The notes under the pieces: generated by a model | What the model saw: the letters and a program-made list of their open reading frames with translations, nothing else | Databases searched by the model: none | Told to the model about the DNA's origin: nothing | From: Pseudomonadota bacterium | GTDB lineage: Bacteria > Myxococcota_A > Polyangia > Polyangiales > Polyangiaceae | Direction of reading: 5' to 3' | DNA length: 18,832 bases | Assembly (NCBI GenBank): GCA_023428245.1 | Contig: JAEYYX010000050.1 | Coordinates: forward strand, 1 to 18,832 | Program-made: the position numbers and the translations under genes | In this document: positions 1 through 6,584 of the stretch, in pieces | How the letters are laid out: the number at the start of each line of letters is the position of its first letter | Numbering within the stretch: position 1 is the first letter of the stretch

Positions 1-310
1 CTCGAACATCGACGACGAGGGGGGGCCATTCTAGCGAGAGAGGAGGGTTACCCAGATCTGCGCCCGAGCTCGAAGACTCCGCCGAAGGCTCTGCATCGGA
101 GTCCTCTTCAGCTTCGTCTTCGCCATTCTTGGCGGCCTTTTCAGCGCGCTCGTTCGCTTTTGCAGGAGAAGGATTGATGAACTGAGGAGCTACGAAGACC
201 CCGAGACCGCCCCCCACAAGGAGGACGCTCAGACCTGCGCTGAGGAGGACCATTCGGTTCCCTTTTTTTGCCGGAAGCCCGGCGGTCTCTGTGTTCGTCT
301 CGGTCGACAT
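1..310 (-). CDS. fliL: FliL-like flagellar basal-body-associated protein (partial, C-terminus missing)
   Basis: The reading frame starts at an ATG at position 310 and runs off the left edge, giving 103 residues. The visible part has a short polar N-terminus ending in KKGNR, one hydrophobic membrane segment at about residues 20-41, and then a long acidic, Ala/Ser-rich linker. It ends in a hydrophobic stretch (EWPPLVVDV) that would begin the periplasmic domain. This single-pass architecture, and the position 36 bp after flgE in a flagellar operon, fit FliL, an inner-membrane protein around the stator that supports torque. The ribosome-binding site is weak. The diagnostic periplasmic domain is outside the window, so the name rests on architecture and context. 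It could be another small single-pass motility protein. Confidence 0.7.
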   Translation of the reverse strand, partial: MSTETNTETAGLPAKKGNRMVLLSAGLSVLLVGGGLGVFVAPQFINPSPAKANERAEKAAKNGEDEAEEDSDAEPSAESSSSGADLGNPPLSLEWPPLVVDVR

Positions 311-346
311 GGCCCTAGTTCATTGATTTCCGCGCTGTGCTCAGAG

Positions 347-1633
347 TTAGCGCTTGATGTTCAAGAGCTCTTGGAGCATGTCGTCGGCCGTGGTGATGAC
401 CTTCGAGTTTGCGCTGTAGCCGCGCTGATGTTGGATCAGGCCAACGAACTCTTCGGCAAGGTCCACGTTCGACATCTCGAGCGCTCCCGAGCTGACCGCT
501 GCGCGACCTCCGCTGCCCGCCGTACCCATCGCCGCTTCACCACTCTCGCGGGTGGCCATGAAGAGCTGGTTCCCCGCGCGTCCGAGCCCGTCGTTCGAGA
601 CGAACTTGGCAACACCGAGCTGCGCGATGGCGAGCTTTTCACCATTGGTGTAGAGGCCGCGGACCACACCCTGCCCGTCGACGGACACGCCAGCGAACTC
701 GCCTGCAGCGTAGCCGTCCTGACTCTGGGAAGAGACGTTCGACTTTCCTGCGAACTGGGTGACGCCGTCGAGGCCTGTCGCGTCAGCCCCAAGGGGCGTG
801 CCGAGGTCGAAGGTGATCGTCTGGGCGTTGGCACCCGCGAAGGTCACGTTGGCGGTGTTGCCCGTAATGGCGGTGAGTGCACCGTTCGAGTCGAAGGTCA
901 GCGTGCCCGTGCCGATCTGTGAGTTGCCAGCGACGGGCGGGTTGAGTTCGTCACCCGCCACCAGGACGTTGTACTCCCAGGCGTTTTCCCCGCTCTTTCG
1001 GAAGTAGATGTCGAGGTTGTGCCCATTGCCGAGGGAGTCGTAGACGGTCAGCGTCGTCGAGAAGTTCGAAGTCGCTGACGGATCCTGCGCGTCCCAAGCG
1101 AGGGCGGGGGTCTCAGCGTTCGAGTCGAGATTGGCCGTGACCATCGCGTTCTCAGTGATCTTGGGCGGGATGGCCGAGGTGGGAACCTGGACGGCGCTAA
1201 GGCGCGCCTCGAAGGTACCGTTCGCTTGAGCGGCATAGCCCATCACGTTCAGGCCACTCGGGTTCGTGAGGAAGCCATCCTTGTCGAGCTGGAACTGACC
1301 AGCGCGCGTGTAGAAGTTCGCAGTGACGCCGTCGACGGTACCGGAAACGGTGAAGAAGCCGTCGCCCGAGAGGGCGAGGTCCGTCGAGAGACCGGTGTTT
1401 GAAAGCGTTCCTTGCTTGTGGAGAACCTGCACGTCGGTGACGCGCGTTCCCGAGCCGGGGTTGGCCGCGGGCGTTCCCGCCAAGATCGAGCGTCCGAGCT
1501 GATCTTGGAAGATGGCGCGCTGCGACTTGAAGCCGACAGTGTTGACGTTGGAGATGTTATCAGCGTTGACGCTGAGGGCCTCTGACTCAGCCCGGAGACC
1601 GGTGACTCCGGTCTGAAGGGATCGCATAACCAT
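347..1633 (-). CDS. flgE: Flagellar hook protein FlgE
   Basis: This 428-residue protein forms the curved hook that joins the rod to the filament. The N-terminus has the rod/hook signature (SLQTGVTGLRAES, then NADNISNVNTVGFKSQRA at about residues 23-40). The C-terminus has the matching helix with VDLAEEFVGLIQHQRGYSAN and TADDMLQELL. Both ends form the D0/D1 coiled core typical of axial proteins, and the length fits FlgE and not FlgF or FlgG. The ATG at 1633 is preceded by AGGAG ten bases upstream; a second ATG two codons later is possible but less well spaced. It lies downstream of flgD, its cap, in the usual order. A 63-bp purine-rich leader separates the two, longer than most gaps in this operon, so hook protein may have its own translational control. 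Confidence 0.97.
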   Translation of the reverse strand: MVMRSLQTGVTGLRAESEALSVNADNISNVNTVGFKSQRAIFQDQLGRSILAGTPAANPGSGTRVTDVQVLHKQGTLSNTGLSTDLALSGDGFFTVSGTVDGVTANFYTRAGQFQLDKDGFLTNPSGLNVMGYAAQANGTFEARLSAVQVPTSAIPPKITENAMVTANLDSNAETPALAWDAQDPSATSNFSTTLTVYDSLGNGHNLDIYFRKSGENAWEYNVLVAGDELNPPVAGNSQIGTGTLTFDSNGALTAITGNTANVTFAGANAQTITFDLGTPLGADATGLDGVTQFAGKSNVSSQSQDGYAAGEFAGVSVDGQGVVRGLYTNGEKLAIAQLGVAKFVSNDGLGRAGNQLFMATRESGEAAMGTAGSGGRAAVSSGALEMSNVDLAEEFVGLIQHQRGYSANSKVITTADDMLQELLNIKR

Positions 1634-1696
1634 TTTTCTTTTTCTCCTGATTCCTGTGGTTGGGTTCTTTCTTCTCTCTCGTTCAATGAGCTCGAA

Positions 1697-2371
1697 CTAA
1701 CGTTCGAGTTTGAGCAAATCTCCGACGGGTGAATTCATGCCGTTCTGGAGGTGGAGTACTGGGTACCCCTTGTCGAAGGACACAGCTGTGATGAGTCCGC
1801 GCGTCTCTTGGTCTACGTCGACAGCCGAGTCGTCCTCGGACGTAGCGGACACCGCCACGGTGTAGGGGCCCTTCGGTTGAACGATGCCTTGATCGTTCTT
1901 GCCATCCCAGTTGAGAGTGACTCTGCCGCCCGCCCGAGAACCGACGTTGATGGTGCGCACCACGTTCCCAGACAAATCCGAGATCGTGACCTTGACAGTT
2001 TTCGCGTCACCCGCGAGTTCGAAGCCGAACGGCACAGGCTGACCCGAACCTTCGGCGGTGACGGTGCCGCCGCGCACCGTGGCCATCGCGCCGACCATGT
2101 CGACGATGTTGCTGTTCTGTAGGCCTTGGTTTTGGAGCGCGAGGGTATCGAGGCGCTCATTGATCGCCACCGTCTGCTCAAGACTCGAGAATTGGGCGAG
2201 CTCGGCGATGAAGGTCGAGTTGTCCTGGGGCTTGAGGGGGTCTTGGTTCTGGAGCTGGGCGACGAGCAGCCGGAGGAAGTCGTCCTTGCCGAGACTCTTG
2301 GCGGCGCCAGTGAGCCCCTGAGCCTGTTGGGTGGCGGTTGCGTTCGCCGAGGCGGTGATGGGATCGATCAT
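1697..2371 (-). CDS. flgD: Flagellar hook cap / assembly scaffold FlgD
   Basis: FlgD caps the growing hook, lets FlgE subunits insert, and is discarded when the hook is finished. The 224-residue protein has the hallmark N-terminal block (LGKDDFLRLLVAQLQNQDPL at about residues 27-46, followed by STFIAELAQFSSLEQ). The C-terminal half looks like the Ig/FN3-like fold of FlgD: VKVTISDLSGNVVRTINVG, then RVTLNWDGKNDQG and YTVAVSA. The length is typical. The start ATG at 2371 has AGGA a few bases upstream and lies only 2 bp after the upstream fliK-like gene, suggesting coupled translation. The order fliK-flgD-flgE is the common one and supports the assignment. Confidence 0.96.
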   Translation of the reverse strand: MIDPITASANATATQQAQGLTGAAKSLGKDDFLRLLVAQLQNQDPLKPQDNSTFIAELAQFSSLEQTVAINERLDTLALQNQGLQNSNIVDMVGAMATVRGGTVTAEGSGQPVPFGFELAGDAKTVKVTISDLSGNVVRTINVGSRAGGRVTLNWDGKNDQGIVQPKGPYTVAVSATSEDDSAVDVDQETRGLITAVSFDKGYPVLHLQNGMNSPVGDLLKLER

Positions 2372-2373
2372 AT

Positions 2374-2961
2374 TTATCCTATGAGGTTGAGCCGTCGCTT
2401 CTTGGGCCTGTGTGGGGCTCCCGCCGAGTCCGCGTTGGCGTCGCCTTCCCGTTTCTCTCGCCCACGAGCAAGAACAGTGCCGAGTTCTCCGCGGCCGATG
2501 ACGCTCACCGTTCTGACGGGGAGGCGAGCCCCTTCAAGGTGGCGAGCGAGACCGAATGGATCGGGCGAAATGAGGGCACGAACCTCATCGGAAGCCGCTA
2601 TCCAAAGCGAGAGCTCTCCGCCCTTCCGGTCCACGATGAAGTCGATCCGTCCGAGCGTTTCGGTGGTGATGGAGAGCGTCAGGCGGGATGGACTCTCCGG
2701 ATTGACACTTCCGGTGTCAGAACTCTGGCTCTCCATCGGCCCAGTGGGTCCTTTCGGGAGTTCGTCGGCTCCCGTCGGCGCACCAGATGCGGTGGAGGTA
2801 GGTAAGAGCAGCGGCCGCTCCTCGCGCGGGAGAGCTTGCAAGAGGAGCGCAGCCCAAGCCGCTTTGTCCTCGTCCCTGAGTGTTGGGGTCTCGAACCGAG
2901 CGGTCGGCGATTGGATCTCCATGTGGGAGAGAGCTTCTCCGGAGCGGCTACCTGACTGCAT
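2374..2961 (-). CDS. fliK: Short FliK-like hook-length control protein
   Basis: This 195-residue product occupies the fliK position between fliJ and flgD. Residues 93-158 resemble the FliK C-terminal (Flg_hook) domain: LTLSITTETLGRIDFIV, a GGELSLWI strand, then LARHLEGARLPVRTVSVI. That domain contacts FlhB and switches export from hook to filament substrates. The tail is basic (RPKKRRL). What is missing is the long N-terminal ruler region of typical FliK proteins (often 300-500 residues); only about 90 residues, partly Pro/Ser/Thr-rich, precede the domain. The start is uncertain: ATG at 2961 has a poor ribosome-binding site, and ATG at residue 14 (2922) has GGAG 14 bases upstream. The 22-bp repeat array lies directly upstream. 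Domain similarity is by eye; context carries much of the call. Confidence 0.72.
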   Translation of the reverse strand: MQSGSRSGEALSHMEIQSPTARFETPTLRDEDKAAWAALLLQALPREERPLLLPTSTASGAPTGADELPKGPTGPMESQSSDTGSVNPESPSRLTLSITTETLGRIDFIVDRKGGELSLWIAASDEVRALISPDPFGLARHLEGARLPVRTVSVIGRGELGTVLARGREKREGDANADSAGAPHRPKKRRLNLIG

Positions 2962-3000
2962 TCAGAGAGGTGCTCTTGCAAGTGACAAGCCACGCTCAAC

Positions 3001-3066
3001 CGAGGGTCAGCGGCTCGAACTCCGAGGGTCAGCGGCTCGAACTCCGAGAGTCAGCGGCTCGAACTC
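3001..3066. repeat. Three tandem copies of a 22-bp unit at the fliJ-fliK junction
   Basis: Three head-to-tail 22-bp copies lie at 3001-3022, 3023-3044 and 3045-3066. The first two are identical and the third differs at one base (GAGAG for GAGGG). The core reads GTCAGCGGCTCGAACTC on the plus strand. On the gene strand each copy carries TGA, and because 22 is one more than a multiple of three, the three TGAs (3007-3009, 3029-3031, 3051-3053) fall in three different frames. The third copy encodes the last residues of FliJ and its stop codon; the other two lie in the gap before the fliK-like gene. Confidence 0.95.
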
Positions 3067-3515
3067 CGCGCGTCACGCAGCTGGCTGAGCTTGGCTTGCG
3101 CGACCTCGTCGGTGTCTTTCTGTTCCGCGCGCACGAGAGCGATTCGCTCCTCTTCGCGGATCTTCTCGAGCAGGAGCTCGATCTTTCGTCGTTCCCGCTC
3201 CGCCGTCATCTGCGCGCCCTTCTGCGCGCGGACGCGCTCTTCAGCGAAGCGCCTCTGTTCCATGAGTTTTTCGAGAGCCTGAACTGTCGCTTTGAGCCAA
3301 TCGCTCTTCACTTCGAAATCCTGAATCAGCCGCGATTCGCCTGGAGCCACGCGGAAACCTGTCGCTGCCTTGCGCAAGGCCTCTTGTCCCTCTTGCACGC
3401 GCACAGTTGCTTCTCGGAGAGCCTGTTCGGCCTTGGCAACGAGCCTCTTCTGTTCGTCGAGCTCACGCTCCCGGAGCGCGAGCAGCCTGGAGAAGCGGGG
3501 GATTCGAGAGGCCAA
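3051..3515 (-). CDS. fliJ: Flagellar export chaperone / ATPase stalk protein FliJ
   Basis: FliJ is the coiled-coil stalk of the FliI ATPase ring and links it to the FlhA export gate. The 154-residue product is almost wholly charged and helical, without membrane segments, as expected for an antiparallel coiled coil of normal FliJ length. The C-terminal helix has the family-like block IELLLEKIREEERIALVRAEQKDTDEVA. The start is a TTG at 3515, directly after the fliI TAA stop. AAAGGAAAG sits just upstream and no ATG offers a better choice. The tight junction with fliI implies coupled translation. The last residues (RSSSR) and the stop lie in the third copy of the 22-bp repeat, so the present C-terminus may have been set by that repeat's insertion or expansion. 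Confidence 0.92.
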   Translation of the reverse strand: MASRIPRFSRLLALRERELDEQKRLVAKAEQALREATVRVQEGQEALRKAATGFRVAPGESRLIQDFEVKSDWLKATVQALEKLMEQRRFAEERVRAQKGAQMTAERERRKIELLLEKIREEERIALVRAEQKDTDEVAQAKLSQLRDARSSSR

Positions 3516-4826
3516 TTACTTTCCTTTCGCAGCCACCATGCGGAGCAGCACGGCGAGCGTCTCCGCAGGGCGCGTCTTCTCGTCCGTGCGCTGTCGGAGG
3601 AGCGCGTCGAAGGCCGGAGCGAGCCGCAGAGCCTCGTCAACTCGCGCGTCGGAGCCCGGCGAGTAGGCGCCAACCTGGATCAGGTCGAGGGCGTCGCGAT
3701 GGGCTCCGAGCAGGTCCTTGAAGCGGTTCGCCGCGGCGACGTGGTCCGGGTGAGCTACTTCGTTCACCAAACGTGAGACGCTGGCTCCGACGTCGATCGC
3801 CGGGAAGTGACCGCGCTCCGCGAGCTTACGGGAGAGAACAATGTGCCCATCGAGCACGCCACGCACCGTATCAGCGATCGGATCCGAGAGATCGTCGCCT
3901 TCGACGAGGACCGTGTAGAGCGCGGTGATGACGCCTTGCCCCGGGCTCGTGCCCGCTCGCTCGAGGAGCCTGGGTAATGCAGCGAACACGCTCGGCGGGT
4001 AGCCTTTGGTTGCGGGCGGCTCTCCTGCGGCGAGGGCGACTTCCCGGAGCGCCATGGCGTACCGAGTGACCGAGTCCATGACGAGGAGCACGCTCTTGCC
4101 CTGATCGCGAAAATACTCGGCGATGGCAGTTGCTGTCTCAGCGCCGCGCGCTCGCAGCAAAGGCGCCTGGTCGCTTGTGGCTGCTACGACGACCGAGCGC
4201 GCCAGTCCCTCTTCGCCGAGAGATTGGCGGATGAACTCGTTCAGCTCGCGACCACGTTCCCCAATGAGGCCAATCACGTTGATGTCCGCGCTCGAGCCTC
4301 GGCAAATCATGCCGAGCAGCGTGCTTTTGCCGACGCCACTGCCCGCGAAAATGCCGACACGTTGACCGACGCCGAGCGGAAGTAGCCCATCGATAGCGCG
4401 CACGCTCGTCGACAGCGGCGTGCGAATGGGCTGCCGAGAGAAGGCGTCCGGGGGATCTCGTTCGAGGCTGACTCGGGACAGGGCCGCGGGGAGCGGCTTC
4501 CCATCGAGGGGGCGCCCGAGCGCGTCGACGACGCGACCGAGGAGGCCTTCACCGACCAGCGTCGTCCCGCCGTGGGACGCGAACACCGCTTTTACGCCCC
4601 GCCTGAGCCCCGCGGTCGAGCCGAGCGGGGTGGTGAGCAAATGGGACTTCCGGAAGCCCACGACCTCGAGGCGGAGTCCCTGAGCGTTCGGAACCGTCAA
4701 ACAATCGCCGATGGCGGCGCGAAGCCCGCCTACCTCGACGATCAGCCCGTTCACTTCGACGATGGTGCCTTCGGGGCGATGGACTGCGGCGCTTCGGGTG
4801 CGCTCGATAAGTGGCTCAAGGTTCAT
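3516..4826 (-). CDS. fliI: Flagellar type III export ATPase FliI
   Basis: FliI is the hexameric ATPase at the cytoplasmic face of the export apparatus. It unfolds and delivers rod, hook and filament subunits. The 436-residue protein is full length. Walker A is GSGVGKST at 162-169, the catalytic-glutamate motif GERGRE is near 189-194, Walker B is LLVMD at 247-251, and the F1/V1-type signature PAIDVGASVSR is at 342-352. The N-terminal beta-barrel has the GLIVEVGGL and LGRVVDALGRPLDG segments shared with F1-ATPase-like proteins. Its ATG overlaps the fliH stop as ATGA, so synthesis of the ATPase is probably coupled to its regulator. Gene order and the Pro/Gly-rich loop after Walker B distinguish it from F1 beta and Rho. 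Confidence 0.98.
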   Translation of the reverse strand: MNLEPLIERTRSAAVHRPEGTIVEVNGLIVEVGGLRAAIGDCLTVPNAQGLRLEVVGFRKSHLLTTPLGSTAGLRRGVKAVFASHGGTTLVGEGLLGRVVDALGRPLDGKPLPAALSRVSLERDPPDAFSRQPIRTPLSTSVRAIDGLLPLGVGQRVGIFAGSGVGKSTLLGMICRGSSADINVIGLIGERGRELNEFIRQSLGEEGLARSVVVAATSDQAPLLRARGAETATAIAEYFRDQGKSVLLVMDSVTRYAMALREVALAAGEPPATKGYPPSVFAALPRLLERAGTSPGQGVITALYTVLVEGDDLSDPIADTVRGVLDGHIVLSRKLAERGHFPAIDVGASVSRLVNEVAHPDHVAAANRFKDLLGAHRDALDLIQVGAYSPGSDARVDEALRLAPAFDALLRQRTDEKTRPAETLAVLLRMVAAKGK

Positions 4827-5569
4827 GCTTCACCTTCTCCCGTGAGCGCGGAGAGGAGCGCATCGAGCCTGGTCGACATGGATTCGTCGACGGAGCCGAG
4901 GCTCGACCGGAGGTGACAGGCGTAGGGCTCGAGCGTCTCGTCGATGGCGATCTCGGCGTGCACTCCTTCGCGCTTCAGGCGCTCAACGAGAGCCGGGACC
5001 TGGGCTGCAAAGCCGTAGCCGAGCAGGACCTGAGTGTGTGTGGATTCTTCGAGAGCGGACAGGCCTTCGCGCACGAGCCTGAGAGCGACTTCTTCATCGC
5101 CGTCAATCTCGCGAGCAATCACTCGTTCGGCGACCAGGCGAACCAGCGTGAGCAAGGCACTCTCCGTGTCCTTGAGGAGCTCCTTCCGCTCGAGTTCGAG
5201 AGCCAAAATGGCGTCTCCGAGCTCTGCGAGTACTTCTTCGGTCGGCGCACCCTCGACAGAGGGCGGGGGCGCCCGCCAGGACTCGCGCATCGCGGCTGCA
5301 AGTGATTCCGACTGCATTTTTGCGTCGTAAAGGGGGTCAAGCGCAGCAGAGGGAGCCTGGCTGTCCGAAGGGCGCTCTGTCCTGGGCGTGAGCGGCGTCG
5401 ATTCGCTGCCGCGGTCTCGGCCGAGCGCGACCTGAGCAGCGGGGCTCGCGGGGCGCTTCTCCGGTTCACCGCGCAGCCACTCTGGGACTGGGCGCTGGCC
5501 TTGCGTGACGTCGTGAAAGAGCGCCTTACCCGGCGTCACTCTCACGACCTTGAACAGGTCACGCGACAT
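4823..5569 (-). CDS. fliH: Flagellar export ATPase regulator FliH
   Basis: FliH binds FliI, keeps its activity in check and docks it to the C-ring. The 248-residue protein has a variable, Pro/Ser-rich N-terminal third. A charged helical region (about 110-140) follows, then the conserved C-terminal domain with TLVRLVAERVIAREIDGDEEVALRLVREGLSAL, which resembles FliH and the peripheral stalk subunit of ATP synthases. The family is poorly conserved, so the fliG-fliH-fliI position matters as evidence. The start lies inside the 3' end of fliG (11-bp overlap), and the stop overlaps the fliI start, so three genes are chained for translation. Confidence 0.92.
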   Translation of the reverse strand: MSRDLFKVVRVTPGKALFHDVTQGQRPVPEWLRGEPEKRPASPAAQVALGRDRGSESTPLTPRTERPSDSQAPSAALDPLYDAKMQSESLAAAMRESWRAPPPSVEGAPTEEVLAELGDAILALELERKELLKDTESALLTLVRLVAERVIAREIDGDEEVALRLVREGLSALEESTHTQVLLGYGFAAQVPALVERLKREGVHAEIAIDETLEPYACHLRSSLGSVDESMSTRLDALLSALTGEGEA

Positions 5570-6551
5570 CGTCGTCCCCGTCGAGACTGATCGATCCTTC
5601 TGCCATCAGGCGAGTCGCCACCTCGACGATCTCGCGCTGAGCCGCCTCCACGTCTGCGAGCCGGACGGCCCCGAGCATTTCCATGTCTTCCCGGATTCGA
5701 TCGGCCGCGCGACGCGACATGCTTGCAAAAATGGCGTTCTTGAGCGGCTCCGGGGCGGTCTTGAGCGCCAGTGTGAGGCGCTCGCTCGCGACTCCTTCGA
5801 GCACGAGCCTGAGGCTTGCCGGGTTGAGAACCGAGAGATCCTCGAAGGTGTACATCGCCTGGCGGATAGCGTCGGCGAGCTCGTCGTTCTGCTCCGCCAT
5901 GGCGTCGAGCACGTCTTCGCCGAGTCCGCGCCCGAGCTTTCGAATGACGGCCGCGGTGCGATCGAGCCCGCGCACCTCAAGCGTCGCGTCGGCGTCCACA
6001 GACGGTAGCTCGCTGGTGAGGGCTCCGGCAATTTCTTCGACGATGCCAGCGGGAACTTCCGTCATAGTGCCTAGGCGCAGGAGGACGAGCGGTCGCTTTT
6101 CCTCGGGGAGGCGTGTGATGACCTCGGCGGCGCGCTCGGCCTGCATCTGCGAGAGGATGGCGGCGACCAGCTGCGGGTGCTCGTGTTCAAGGATGGCCGC
6201 CATCGCGGCCGGATCGGCAGCTTCGAGTCGCTCGAGGGAGGAACGCTTGCGTCCGGAGAAGATCTCTTCGCTCTTCGCGGGTCCGAGGGCTTGCTCGGCG
6301 ATCTGTTCGAGATAACGCAGGCCGCCGCGAGGCACCGCAAGGGCAGCCTGGGACCGTTCGATGAACTCCCGGTAGACGGTTCCGAGCTGTTCGACGGGCA
6401 CCGAGCGCAAGTGAGTCGCGGCGACTCTGAGGCGCTGGACCTCTTCGGCGCTCATCTCCGCGAGCACCGGCACAGCCGTAGCCTCTTCCATGGAGAGGAG
6501 CATCAAAACCGCTTTTTGCGGACCCGTCAGAGGTGCCATTTCTACGCTCAT
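5559..6551 (-). CDS. fliG: Flagellar rotor switch protein FliG
   Basis: FliG sits on the MS-ring and takes up torque from the stator. The 330-residue protein is the normal length and has the three-part layout. The N-terminal FliF-binding region begins GPQKAVLMLLSM. The middle domain carries the EHPQ motif at 124-127. The C-terminal torque domain has the MYTFEDL block at 233-239. The charged residues known from E. coli FliG fall at the same numbers here: K264, R281, D289 and R297 are kept, and position 288 is Glu instead of Asp. The rotor-stator interface therefore looks ordinary. It lies 33 bp after fliF, its membrane anchor, and overlaps fliH. Confidence 0.98.
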   Translation of the reverse strand: MSVEMAPLTGPQKAVLMLLSMEEATAVPVLAEMSAEEVQRLRVAATHLRSVPVEQLGTVYREFIERSQAALAVPRGGLRYLEQIAEQALGPAKSEEIFSGRKRSSLERLEAADPAAMAAILEHEHPQLVAAILSQMQAERAAEVITRLPEEKRPLVLLRLGTMTEVPAGIVEEIAGALTSELPSVDADATLEVRGLDRTAAVIRKLGRGLGEDVLDAMAEQNDELADAIRQAMYTFEDLSVLNPASLRLVLEGVASERLTLALKTAPEPLKNAIFASMSRRAADRIREDMEMLGAVRLADVEAAQREIVEVATRLMAEGSISLDGDDDVA

Positions 6552-6584
6552 AGTCCCATCATTCCTTGACAGCGGTTGCCTGGA

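Noticed and set aside
3001..3066. Tandem repeats considered as a CRISPR array
   Set aside because: The 22-bp units are contiguous with no spacers, only three copies exist, and no cas genes are nearby.
2126..3088. A 320-codon plus-strand frame across flgD, fliK and the repeat array
   Set aside because: It is antisense to flgD and the fliK-like gene, has low-complexity Ser/Arg composition and runs into the tandem repeats.
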